Below, one piece after another: positions 17,704-25,691 of a stretch of DNA of 64,000 nt. The DNA comes from Polycyclovorans sp964425915. GTDB lineage: Bacteria; Pseudomonadota; Gammaproteobacteria; Nevskiales; Nevskiaceae. The position numbers and the translations under genes were made by a program. The notes below the pieces were generated by a model, which searched no databases, was not told where the DNA came from, and was given only the letters and a program-made list of their open reading frames with translations. The first letter of the stretch is position 1. Every line of letters begins with the position of its first letter. The stretch is taken from the NCBI GenBank assembly GCA_964425915.1, contig CAYROO010000008.1, positions 1-64,000 on the forward strand. Reading direction: 5' to 3'.

Positions 17704-19195
17704 GGGCGAGCTGTTCCCGTATCACCCGGCGCAGCAGCTTGCCGGTTTCGTTGTAGGGCAGGGCATCCACGAACTGCCAGCGCTGCGGCACGCGCGAGGA
17801 CCGCAGCCGGTCCTTCACCAGTGCCGCCAAGGCCGCCGGGTCGACGGTCGCGTCCGCCTTCAACACCACGGCAGCGCCGACCCCCTCGCCCCATTGCTCG
17901 TCCGGGATGGCCACCACGGCCACGTCGGCGACCGCCGGATGCGACAGCAGCACCTCCTCGATCTCGCCCGGCGAGATGTTCTCGCCCCCGCGTACGATGA
18001 CGTCATCGGCGCGGCCATCGAGGAACAGATAGCCCTCGTCATCGAGGTAGCCCCGATCCTTGGTGGGGAACCAGCCATCGGCATCGAGCTGGCTGCCCAG
18101 CGCTTGATACTCGCCGGACACCTGCGGTCCGCGCACGAACACCAGCCCGGCTTCGTCCGGGCCCAGTACTGTGCCGTCTTCATCGCGGATCTGGATTTCC
18201 ACTGCCGCCGCCCGTCCCACCGAGCCCAACCGCCGTGCGATGCGCGGATCGTCGCTGGCCAGCGCGGCGCGGTGATCCTCCGGCCCCAGCACCGCAATCG
18301 TGGAACTGGTTTCGGTCAGACCATAAGCATTGGTGAAATCCACCCCGGGGAACAGCGCCATGGCGCGGCGAATCACCGGCAACGGCATCTTGCCGCCGCC
18401 ATAGGCAATGGCCCGCAGCGCCGGGGCGTTCACCGATTCACCTTGCGCCTCCAGGTACTCGACGATACGCGCCAGCATGGTCGGCACCAGGAAGGCATTG
18501 CTCACCGACTCAGTACGCACGGCCGCCAGCCAGGCCGCCGGATCAAAGTTTTCGAGCTGCACGATACGGCGGCAGGCATAGGTGCTGGACAGCACCGAGG
18601 AGATGCCGGCGATGTGATACGGCGGAACCGTGACCACGATGGCATCGTCTTCCTCGGCGCTGGCGAACTCCACCGTGCCAACGATGTAGGCCATCAGGTT
18701 CTCGTGGCGCAGGATCGCCGCCTTGGGCTGGCCGGTGGTACCGCTGGTGAACAGCTGCACCGCGACCGCCGCGGGATCTTCCGCCGGTTCCGGCGGCGTC
18801 GCATCGGCAGCGGCTTGCAGCGCCAGAAACTCGGCCGTGCGCATCACCTGCAGGCCATCACGGGCGTCCACCTGGTCAGCATAGGCATCGCCCACCACCA
18901 GCAGAGCCGGGGTGACCCGCGCCAGCAGAGCGTTGATCTCGCTCGCAGTGAGCCGATAGTTGAGCGGCACATACGGAACGCCCGCGTAAGCGGCCGCGAA
19001 CAAGGCCACCGGTACCGCCGGTGAGCTGACGTCCAGCAACACCAGCCGCTCAACCCCGCGGTCGGCCACGGCCTGCGCCGCCCGCTGGGCGGCGTCACGG
19101 ATCGCACCGTAGGTCCAGCGCTGATCGCCGTGCACCACCCCGACACGGTCGCCGAAGGTCTCGGCGGCCATGTCCAGAATCATCGAGATGTTCAT
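17690..19195 (-). CDS. Acyl-CoA synthetase (AMP-forming)
   Basis: A 501-residue ANL-superfamily ligase that activates a carboxylic acid through an acyl-AMP. Motifs in order: LFTSGTTGQPKAAIL (ATP loop), NAYGLTETS, GWFPTKDRGYLDDEGYLFLDGRADD, GGENISPGEIE, and the catalytic Lys in NETGKLLRR. It starts immediately after the stop of the preceding 105-aa gene (TGA directly followed by ATG). In steroid pathways such ligases (FadD3, FadD17, FadD19) activate side-chain or ring acids; the exact substrate is unknown here. Confidence 0.9.
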   Translation of the reverse strand: MNISMILDMAAETFGDRVGVVHGDQRWTYGAIRDAAQRAAQAVADRGVERLVLLDVSSPAVPVALFAAAYAGVPYVPLNYRLTASEINALLARVTPALLVVGDAYADQVDARDGLQVMRTAEFLALQAAADATPPEPAEDPAAVAVQLFTSGTTGQPKAAILRHENLMAYIVGTVEFASAEEDDAIVVTVPPYHIAGISSVLSSTYACRRIVQLENFDPAAWLAAVRTESVSNAFLVPTMLARIVEYLEAQGESVNAPALRAIAYGGGKMPLPVIRRAMALFPGVDFTNAYGLTETSSTIAVLGPEDHRAALASDDPRIARRLGSVGRAAAVEIQIRDEDGTVLGPDEAGLVFVRGPQVSGEYQALGSQLDADGWFPTKDRGYLDDEGYLFLDGRADDVIVRGGENISPGEIEEVLLSHPAVADVAVVAIPDEQWGEGVGAAVVLKADATVDPAALAALVKDRLRSSRVPQRWQFVDALPYNETGKLLRRVIREQLAHVHT

Positions 19196-19513
19196 TCAGT
19201 CCGACGACGGCAGTTGCTTGGCCTGCTTCACCTCGAGTGCCGCGCCGTCCAGCGCCAGACTGCCGGCGCCGCCCTTGGTGCAGAGCAGCTCGATGCTCTC
19301 GTCGGCATTGACGTAGCGCTTGCCGATAAGCGTGCCGGCGCTGTGGGCGGGATCGAGTGCAGCGCCTTCGGCCGCGGCTGCGGTGGCGCCGAGCATCAGC
19401 GCTCCGCCGCACTGCAGCGCATAGTCACCGGCCGGGGCTTTCACCACCATCACCTGGGTATCGCAGACAGCGCTCTTGAAGCGCGCGCCCGCCTTGAGGG
19501 CCACGGTCGACAT
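19196..19513 (-). CDS. Conserved small protein of unknown function
   Basis: A 105-residue protein without signal peptide or membrane segment. Visible features are a basic N-terminus (ALKAGARFKSAVCD), three Cys (one each near residues 17, 35 and 78) and a glycine/alanine-rich middle. AGGAG lies ten bases before the ATG. Its stop touches the start of the acyl-CoA synthetase gene, implying strict co-expression and perhaps a physical partnership. I recall similar small proteins beside acyl-CoA synthetase genes in actinobacterial lipid clusters, but no function is established to my knowledge. Confidence 0.7.
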   Translation of the reverse strand: MSTVALKAGARFKSAVCDTQVMVVKAPAGDYALQCGGALMLGATAAAAEGAALDPAHSAGTLIGKRYVNADESIELLCTKGGAGSLALDGAALEVKQAKQLPSSD

Positions 19514-19582
19514 GGTCAGGATCTCCTGCGTTCTGAATTTTGCAGCGCGATGCTACGCCAGCCGGGTCGATCCGGCCCCCTC

Positions 19583-20530
19583 CTAATGCATGAGATCGCC
19601 GGCCCAGTCGTCCAGGCGCTGGAACAGCCGCGCCCGACTGGGAAACAGGAAGTGGCTGTGGCCGGTCTCCGGCAGCACTTCGAGCGTCACCGCCGGGCTG
19701 GCAGGGAAGCTGACGGGAATCGCCTCCGGCGGCCCGGTCATGTCGCGCTCACCGACGCCGATGAATACCGGCACCGACAGGCTTGCGGCTTCGGTGGCCA
19801 CGTTTCCGGGCGCCAGCGACAGGGTGGCCGGCACCGGCAGCAGGTTGTCGGTGGCCACCTTGAGGGCCGCGATGCCACGCGGGTCGGCCTGCGCCGAGCC
19901 ATAGATCTCGGCCCGGTTGCCGGCGCCGGCGCCGCCCAACCGCGGATAGGGCACGCCGAACATCTGCTTGGCGATGGCCGGTAGTTGCGCGCGCAACGCA
20001 TCCGGATCGGCTGCGTCCTTCAGCGCCGGTGGCGCAAACTGCGGCAGTCCACGGGTGGCAAATCCCAGGAGGGCCAGCGCATCAAAGGGCTGCGCGGCCG
20101 CCTGCAGCAGCACGATCATCATCGCGCCCATTGAGTGGCCGACGCCGATGGCGCGCAGGCCCGGCAAGGGCCCACGGTCCGGTGCCAGGGTGCCGGCGCG
20201 CAGGCGCGACAGCAGGTCACTGACGGCCGCCGCATTGGCGTCGGTCAGCAGGGCCGGTGTCAGCGCCCAACCATCCTCGGGCCGGCTGCTGTCCCCCACC
20301 CCCAGGTGATCCACCGCCACCACCAGATACCCGCGCGCAGCCATCGCCTCGGCGAAGGAAAACGTCGGCTCGGCCTCCGGCACCTGCAAGTCGAAGTAAT
20401 GCCGGTTCATGTTGCCGCCCGGCAGGCAGACCAGCACCGCCCGCGGCGTCGATGTCGGCCAGTACAGGGACATCGCTACCGCCAGCGATGACTCGCCGGG
20501 CAGCTGCAGACCGGTCTCGAAACGCAGCAT
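19583..20530 (-). CDS. Alpha/beta hydrolase
   Basis: A 315-residue cytosolic hydrolase. The nucleophile elbow GVGHSMGAMM is central. The acid is probably in GVGERDMTGPP, and the catalytic His in LPETGHSHFLFPSR. It could hydrolyse an ester, lactone or acyl-CoA (thioesterase) in the pathway. It follows the thiolase-like aldolase gene after ten bases and precedes the 105-aa gene by 69 bases. Fold assignment is firm; substrate is unknown. Confidence 0.85.
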   Translation of the reverse strand: MLRFETGLQLPGESSLAVAMSLYWPTSTPRAVLVCLPGGNMNRHYFDLQVPEAEPTFSFAEAMAARGYLVVAVDHLGVGDSSRPEDGWALTPALLTDANAAAVSDLLSRLRAGTLAPDRGPLPGLRAIGVGHSMGAMMIVLLQAAAQPFDALALLGFATRGLPQFAPPALKDAADPDALRAQLPAIAKQMFGVPYPRLGGAGAGNRAEIYGSAQADPRGIAALKVATDNLLPVPATLSLAPGNVATEAASLSVPVFIGVGERDMTGPPEAIPVSFPASPAVTLEVLPETGHSHFLFPSRARLFQRLDDWAGDLMH

Positions 20531-20540
20531 CGGTGTGGCT

Positions 20541-21707
20541 TCAGTCCTTCGCCAGCACTGCCGCCGCCATGCCCGAACTGACCAGCACGTTCTGCACCCG
20601 CTGCACCTGATTGACCGATGTGCCGCGGACCTGGCGCACGCCCTCGATCATGTTGTTCATGCCGTGGATGTAGGCCTCACCGATCAGACCGCCATTGGTG
20701 TTGATCGGCAGGCTGCCGCCCAGCTCGATGTGACCGTCCTTGACGAAATCCTTGGCCTCGCCGGGCTTGCAGAAGCCGAAGGCTTCCAACTGCATCAGCA
20801 CCTGCGGCGTGAAGGCGTCGTAGATCATCGCCGTCTGCATCTCGGAGGGCTGCAACCCGGTCTGGCGCCACAGCCGCTTCGCCACCCCGCAGGCCTCCGG
20901 CATCACGGAGAGATCGTCGTGATAGAAGTTGGAGATCACTTCCACGTTGTACGGAATCGACTGGGTGGCACCCAGCAGCCGTACCGGCTTCTGCTTGAGG
21001 TCGCGTGCACGTTCCAGCGAGGTCACCAGGATGGCCACGCCGCCGTCGCTTTCCTGGCAGCAGTCCAGCAGCCGCAGCACCGGCTCCATGATCCACTTGG
21101 AATTCTGGTGATCTTCGAGGGTGATCGGCTTGCCGTAGAACCAGGCGTTGGGGTTGGTGGCGGCATGCTTGCGCTGCACCACCGACACCCGACCGAGATC
21201 TTCGTTGGTGACCCCGTACTTGTTCATGTAGGGCCGCGCTGCCAGCCCCGCCCAACTGGCCGGCGTCATCGCCCCGAAGGGGATGCACCACAGCAGGGTG
21301 CCGGTACCGTGTCCACCGGTATAGCCCTTCATGTCGGTCGGGTTCTGGCCAAAGCGATACTGGCTGCGCTCGTTCATGGCGCGCCAGATCAGCACGTTGT
21401 TGCAGAGCCCGGCATTGACCAGCGCCATCGCCTGATACAGCGTCGCCGCGGCCGCCGCGCCACCGCCCGGGATGCGGGTGGTATAGGCCAGGTCCTTCAC
21501 CCCCAGACAGCGGGCGAGACCGATCTCGTCGCTGTTGTCGATGGTGAAGGTGATCATGCCGTCGATGTCCTGCGGATTGACGCCCGCATCCTCGCAGGCG
21601 GCACGGGCGCACTCGGCGGCCAACTGCAGCTCGCTGCGGCCGGATTCCTTGGAGAACTCGGTCTGCCCGATGCCGGCGATGGCGGCGTCCTGAAAACTGC
21701 GGCCCAT
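20541..21707 (-). CDS. Ltp2-like thiolase-fold steroid side-chain aldolase
   Basis: A 388-residue thiolase-superfamily protein that lacks the thiolase nucleophile: the usual Cys region reads RIPGGGAAAAATL. It closely follows the actinobacterial Ltp2 pattern over its whole length, including GIGQTEFSKESGRSELQLAAE, KPITLEDHQNS, EPVLRLLDCCQESDGG and the C-terminal PINTNGG, EAYIHGMN and RGTSVN. Y296 (IYDAFTP) and Y346 (EAYIHGMN) match the two tyrosines implicated in Ltp2 catalysis (from memory). Ltp2 cleaves a beta-hydroxyacyl-CoA by retro-aldol reaction, releasing propionyl-CoA and a steroid ketone, in complex with a DUF35 partner. A DUF35 gene lies two bases upstream here. Confidence 0.85.
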   Translation of the reverse strand: MGRSFQDAAIAGIGQTEFSKESGRSELQLAAECARAACEDAGVNPQDIDGMITFTIDNSDEIGLARCLGVKDLAYTTRIPGGGAAAAATLYQAMALVNAGLCNNVLIWRAMNERSQYRFGQNPTDMKGYTGGHGTGTLLWCIPFGAMTPASWAGLAARPYMNKYGVTNEDLGRVSVVQRKHAATNPNAWFYGKPITLEDHQNSKWIMEPVLRLLDCCQESDGGVAILVTSLERARDLKQKPVRLLGATQSIPYNVEVISNFYHDDLSVMPEACGVAKRLWRQTGLQPSEMQTAMIYDAFTPQVLMQLEAFGFCKPGEAKDFVKDGHIELGGSLPINTNGGLIGEAYIHGMNNMIEGVRQVRGTSVNQVQRVQNVLVSSGMAAAVLAKD

Positions 21708-21709
21708 GA

Positions 21710-22141
21710 TCAGCGGCTCCCTGCGGGCCGGAACACCGGCACCTTGTGATTGTTGATGGTCGGCTCGAACGCCACCTCCACCGCCATGCCCTCAGTGACG
21801 TCGTCCAGCGCCACGCCGACAATGTTGGAGACAAAGCGGATGCCCTCCTCCAGCAGGATCACCGCCACGATGGGCGGCTCGCGGAAACCGAACGGAGGCG
21901 GATGACGCGGCATCACCCAGCTCACCACCGTGCCCCGCCCCGACAGCGGCACGATGTCGTGCTCCAGCGTGTGGGTCTCCGGGCACATCGGCCGCGGCGG
22001 AAAATAGAACTTGCCGCTGGCGCGGAAGCGCTGACCGACGAATTCCTCACGATCACAGGCATCCCAGAAGAATTTGGCATCCGGGGTCACGATTGGCGGC
22101 ATCCGGATCGGCTTGGCCGCCGGGGTTTCGGGAGTGCTCAT
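21710..22141 (-). CDS. DUF35/OB-fold partner of the aldolase
   Basis: A 143-residue DUF35 protein with N-terminal helix (TPDAKFFWDACDREEFVGQRFRASGKFYFPPRPMCP) and OB-fold (SGRGTVVSWV...PPIVAVILLEEGIRFVSNIVG). In the actinobacterial system the DUF35 domain is fused to the hydratase ChsH2 and is required for Ltp2 activity; here it stands alone. The zinc-ribbon cysteines normally found between helix and OB-fold are reduced to one (MCPETH). The ATG at 22141 begins MSTPETPAAK; a longer frame to 22201 has no support. The stop is two bases before the aldolase ATG. Confidence 0.83.
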   Translation of the reverse strand: MSTPETPAAKPIRMPPIVTPDAKFFWDACDREEFVGQRFRASGKFYFPPRPMCPETHTLEHDIVPLSGRGTVVSWVMPRHPPPFGFREPPIVAVILLEEGIRFVSNIVGVALDDVTEGMAVEVAFEPTINNHKVPVFRPAGSR

Positions 22142-22219
22142 GCAGGGCTCGGAGAGAATTTGCGGTGAGAGTAGGGCAGCCCCAGGCACCGGGCCTGCCA
22201 CAAAAGGGTGAGCCGGGAA

Positions 22220-22750
22220 CTAGCCAGTCTCGAGGTTCACCGACAGCATCTCGATCAGTTTGTGCTTCATCGGCAGCACCCAGTTGCGCTTCAGCAGTGG
22301 CGACAACAGACCCACGGCTTCCAGCTCATCGCACAGGTGCATCTGGTGGGCCAGGTCGAACAGGTCGAGCTGCTCCATGAACAGGCCGTCATCGCCGACG
22401 GTAATGAAGGACACGCCCGGGGTCTGGTAGTAGCCGCCGTCCGGGCGGCGCCCCGGGCCGCGGTTCCACCAATGGGTGATGATGCGATTGCCCTCGGTGG
22501 CGAAACGCTCGATGGGAAAGCTCCAGCCCTCCCAGCCGACCCGCATGTCACGGCCATAGTGGGTGGCGCGGATCTCCTCCCGCGTATTGGCCTGCACCCG
22601 CATCGTGCCACCGTACTCGCAGACGTAGACGCACTGCTCGGCGTAGAAGGCGTCCGCAAGCCACGACCACTCGTCGCGGGCGGCCGCCTCCACGAATGCG
22701 GCCTGGAGGTCGCGGGCACGGGCGGTGAGTTGCTCGGGAGTGATCGCCAT
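22220..22750 (-). CDS. SnoaL/NTF2-like protein
   Basis: A 176-residue protein with the NTF2-like cone fold pattern: an N-terminal helix pair (AITPEQLTARARDLQAAFVEAAARDEW type), then AFYAEQCVYVCEYGGTM and alternating strands ending in FITVGDDGLFMEQLDLFD. Such proteins include steroid isomerases, hydratases and polyketide cyclases. It precedes the DUF35/aldolase pair by about 80 bases. In this position a hydratase would normally supply the beta-hydroxyacyl-CoA, so an unconventional hydratase or isomerase role is possible, but this is inference. Confidence 0.75.
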   Translation of the reverse strand: MAITPEQLTARARDLQAAFVEAAARDEWSWLADAFYAEQCVYVCEYGGTMRVQANTREEIRATHYGRDMRVGWEGWSFPIERFATEGNRIITHWWNRGPGRRPDGGYYQTPGVSFITVGDDGLFMEQLDLFDLAHQMHLCDELEAVGLLSPLLKRNWVLPMKHKLIEMLSVNLETG

Positions 22751-22839
22751 CGGGCATTCCTGGTCGGTTGGACACGCATGCGCGGGTCGCGCGCATGCTG
22801 CGCTCCTACAGCGGATTCTCAGCGGACGGGAGTATCAGA

Positions 22840-25320
22840 TCAGGCGGCGCGGCGCGGCGGCATGCGTGGCATGCCGACAAAACCGACCGCAAACTGCTCC
22901 TCCATGGTCTTGATCTGTTCTTCGCTGTAGCCCAGTCGCCCCATGATCTGCTGGGTATGCTCACCCACCAGCAGCGGCCGGCCCTGGATCACGCCCGGGG
23001 TGTCGGACAGATTGAACAGCAGGCCGATCTGGTCGAGCTTGCCCACCACCGGATGATTGTAGGAGACCACCCACTGGTGCTTCTGGAATTCCGGCGTGTC
23101 GTGCAGCTTCAGCGAGAAGTCTTCGGAGACGATTTCCACCGGTACGCCAGCGCCATCCAAAGCCGTAAACCACTCGGTTGCGGAAGCCGACTTCAGCTTG
23201 TTCGCAATCAGTTCCGCCAGCACCGCGTCGTTCTGACGACGGGCTGCAGCATCAACAAAGCGCGGGTCGGTGGCCAACTCCGGCAGCCCGGTCGCGGCGA
23301 ACAGGGCATCCCAATGACCCTGGTCGACCAGCACCACACAGAGCCAACCTGCTGCGGTCTCGTACACCCGATGCCCGGCCGAAAAGCCGAACTGCATGCC
23401 GTCGATCTGCGGCCGCTCGAAGCCCTTGCCGTCCGGTGTGGCCACCGCGTAGGAGGTGTTGAGCAGGGCGGCGTTGATGATGGAAGTGTCCACCATCTGC
23501 CCTTCGCCGGTGCGGTCGCGGTGATACAGCGCATTGATCACCGCCACTGCCGACAGGAAGCCGTTGCCGGTGTCGCCGAAGCTGGTAAGGCTCCACAGCG
23601 GCTTGCCGCCCCGGGCCATGCCACCGTCCTCGTACTGGATGCCCGAGAGGCAGGCGCCGGTCTGGTCGTTGCCCGGCAGGCCGGCACGCTTGCCGGTCTC
23701 GAAGCCGCGGGTGTGGCAGTAGATGAGATCCGGCTTGCGCTGCTTGAGGCTTTCGTAGTCGATCTTCAGGCGCTCGGCAGCGTCGTAGCGCATGTTGTGA
23801 TGCACCACGTCGGCCTCGTCTACCAGCTTCAGGAACACCTCCATCGCCCGCGGATCTTTCAGGTTGAGGGTGATGCTCTGCTTGCCGCGGTTGGCCATGT
23901 AGGCGATGTGCACGCGGTGCCAGAAGAGGTCGTAGAGGCCGTTGATCTTGATCACCGTGGCGCCCAGGTCCGACAGCAACTGCGTGCCGAACGGCCCCGC
24001 AATGGCCAGCCCGAGATCGAGCACGGTGACGCCTTCCAGCGGCGCCTTCAGCGTCTTTCCGGCATTGGCCGCCGCCGCCTCGGCGCGCGCCTCGGCGAGG
24101 ATCTTCTGCGCCTCGGCCTTCACCGCATCGGTGTGCTCACCCACCGCGGGTGCGCGCTTGCCGAGCTGCCCCGGCGTCTTGCTCATCTTGTAGGCGGTGC
24201 CGACGGTGCGGATGCGCCCCAGCGTGGGGTCTTCGGTCTCGGTGACACAGCCGTCCTTGAGGAACAGTGGGTCGGCCAGCGAGTCTTCCACCGAGCGGAT
24301 GTCCTGCATGGTCATCTCCGCCTTCTCGGCGGCATCCACCCACTCCTGCGCGGTGAACTTCTTCACCGCCTCGGCGAGGATGGGCTGGTAGTGCGACATC
24401 ACCAGCAATTCTTCCGGCCCGGTGCCAAAGCGGTCCGGGTCGTTCTGCACCGTGAGGTTGGGCGTGGCGTTGAGGGTATCGCCCTCGGAGGCCTGCAGGA
24501 TGAAGCGCGGATTGGGCACCCAGTTATGAATCCACTTGCCATCCTTGCACTGGAAGTGCCCCTTGGGGGCCTTGGAACCGAGGATCCAGGAATCGAAGCC
24601 ATCGGGGTCGATATTCTCGGCGCGCATCCACACGCCGGCTGCGCCTGCCATTGCCCCCTGCAACAGCGAGGTTTCCACTTTTTGGCCGCGACCGGTGATG
24701 CCGCGCGCGCGGATCGCCGCACTGATGCCCACGGAAGCCGAGAAGAACGCCCCCAGGCTGGGCCAGTGCGAGGCGGGGAACAGCGGCCCCGGACGCGGCG
24801 CGCCCTGTACCCAGTCGTAGGGAGTCTCCAGATCCGGGAACGGATCGTCGCGGCCGGCCAAATGATTGAGCGCGCCTTCGGCCCAACCCCGCTGCTCCCA
24901 CATCAGACCGGTGCGCGCCTGCACCAGCGCATCGTAGGCGGGGCGATCCTTGTGCGAGGTGTCGCTTCCGTAGCCCGTGATGGAGCAGTACACCAGCCGC
25001 GGATTGAGCGCCTTGAGGGTGTCGTAATCGATGCCGAGGCGCTGCGTCACGCCCGGCGCGTAGGACTCGATGAGGATGTCCGCCGTGCGCACCAGCGCCA
25101 GCAGCGCCGCTTTGTCGTCGGCATTCTTGAGGTCCAGCACCGCACTGCGCTTGCCGCGGTTCCACACCGTGTAGCCGAGCTGGCCGCGGAAGGGGTCACC
25201 GCCGGGGGGTTCGATCTTGGTGACAGTGGCACCGTTGTCCGCGAGCAGCATCCCGGTCATTGGCCCGGCAATGCCCCAGCTCAGGTCCAGCACCTGCAGA
25301 TCCTTGTACACACCCGCCAT
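22840..25320 (-). CDS. Tandem class III CoA-transferase (two CaiB/BaiF domains)
   Basis: An 826-residue protein with two complete CaiB/BaiF domains, about residues 1-390 and 410-820, joined by an Ala/Glu-rich linker. Each begins with its own nucleotide fold (VLDLSWGIAGPMTGMLLADNGATV and VLDLGLAIAGPFGTQLLSDLGATV). In the second domain the catalytic Asp candidate is in SFGDTGNGFLSA. The equivalent place in the first reads FPASHWPSLGAFFSA, without an obvious Asp. So one active site per chain is likely. The ATG at 25320 (MAGVYKDLQ) is preferred to that at 25335. It appears to be the first gene of the leftward series and lies beside the repeat block at 25401-25683. Confidence 0.88.
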   Translation of the reverse strand: MAGVYKDLQVLDLSWGIAGPMTGMLLADNGATVTKIEPPGGDPFRGQLGYTVWNRGKRSAVLDLKNADDKAALLALVRTADILIESYAPGVTQRLGIDYDTLKALNPRLVYCSITGYGSDTSHKDRPAYDALVQARTGLMWEQRGWAEGALNHLAGRDDPFPDLETPYDWVQGAPRPGPLFPASHWPSLGAFFSASVGISAAIRARGITGRGQKVETSLLQGAMAGAAGVWMRAENIDPDGFDSWILGSKAPKGHFQCKDGKWIHNWVPNPRFILQASEGDTLNATPNLTVQNDPDRFGTGPEELLVMSHYQPILAEAVKKFTAQEWVDAAEKAEMTMQDIRSVEDSLADPLFLKDGCVTETEDPTLGRIRTVGTAYKMSKTPGQLGKRAPAVGEHTDAVKAEAQKILAEARAEAAAANAGKTLKAPLEGVTVLDLGLAIAGPFGTQLLSDLGATVIKINGLYDLFWHRVHIAYMANRGKQSITLNLKDPRAMEVFLKLVDEADVVHHNMRYDAAERLKIDYESLKQRKPDLIYCHTRGFETGKRAGLPGNDQTGACLSGIQYEDGGMARGGKPLWSLTSFGDTGNGFLSAVAVINALYHRDRTGEGQMVDTSIINAALLNTSYAVATPDGKGFERPQIDGMQFGFSAGHRVYETAAGWLCVVLVDQGHWDALFAATGLPELATDPRFVDAAARRQNDAVLAELIANKLKSASATEWFTALDGAGVPVEIVSEDFSLKLHDTPEFQKHQWVVSYNHPVVGKLDQIGLLFNLSDTPGVIQGRPLLVGEHTQQIMGRLGYSEEQIKTMEEQFAVGFVGMPRMPPRRAA

Positions 25321-25400
25321 AACGCACCTGTCCATAGTGATTCGAATGATGGACCGACGCTACCGACCCCCCACCCAACCCGCCTGATTCATTTGGGTGA

Positions 25401-25433
25401 GCCTATGCCAAGAGCAGAGCTCTTGGCATAGGC
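25401..25433. repeat. Perfect 15-bp inverted repeat with 3-base loop
   Basis: GCCTATGCCAAGAGC is followed by AGA and its exact reverse complement. It stands at the left end of a 356-base gene-free block (25336-25691) between the tandem CoA-transferase and old yellow enzyme genes. It touches the first CGAACGR-hairpin unit. No T-tract follows on either strand, so it is not a typical terminator. Confidence 0.85.
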
Positions 25434-25683
25434 GAACGGCCGGACAAGGAGGTCCGGACCGGGCACGAATGGAACACCGACGTATCGCCAGGATGGCCAG
25501 TACAGTGGCTTATCAGTGCACCGTGGATCGGAAGAGCACTGCTCGGGGGTGGGGCGAACGACCCGTCATGGATGACGGGGCCGGGGTGGATTAGCACGCC
25601 AGCGTATGGCCACGAAGGCCAGCGCCGAGGTGCATAAGCAAATGTCTCTTGGTGGGGGCGAACGGCCGGACAAGGAGATCCGG
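25433..25683 (+). repeat. Cluster of three 25-nt CGAACGR-hairpin units
   Basis: Three units share the same layout: CGAACG followed by G or A, then an 18-nt hairpin with a six-base loop. Positions are 25433-25457, 25555-25579 and 25659-25683. Aligned hairpins read CCGGACAAGGAGGTCCGG, CCCGTCATGGATGACGGG and CCGGACAAGGAGATCCGG. Stem pairs 3-16 and 5-14 change in a compensatory way, while the loop always contains A-N-GGA. A related block, CGTAT with GCCA..GGCCAG, recurs at 25481-25500 and 25604-25623. A fourth unit lies inside the MMPL gene (33071-33095, minus strand). No open reading frame of note was seen here. Confidence 0.75.
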
Positions 25684-25691
25684 AAAGAGCC

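Noticed and set aside
20541..21707. Calling the Ltp2-like protein an acetyl-CoA acetyltransferase
   Set aside because: The thiolase nucleophile Cys is absent and the sequence follows the Ltp2 aldolase pattern.
22768..25431. 887-codon plus-strand open frame opposite the tandem CoA-transferase gene
   Set aside because: Its protein is His/Arg/Gly-rich with no recognisable fold, typical of the antisense of GC-rich genes; the minus strand encodes a clear two-domain CoA-transferase.
25401..25683. Insertion sequence remnant
   Set aside because: No transposase frame or terminal inverted repeats with target duplication were found around the block.
25433..25683. Firm annotation as an RsmX/Y/Z-type small RNA
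   Set aside because: GGA-loop hairpins fit, but no promoter or T-tract terminator bounds the block and a copy also lies inside a protein gene, so only a repeat is claimed.
25336..25691. CRISPR array in the repeat-rich gap
   Set aside because: The units are self-complementary hairpins at irregular distances (122 and 104 bases) without identical repeats and uniform spacers.
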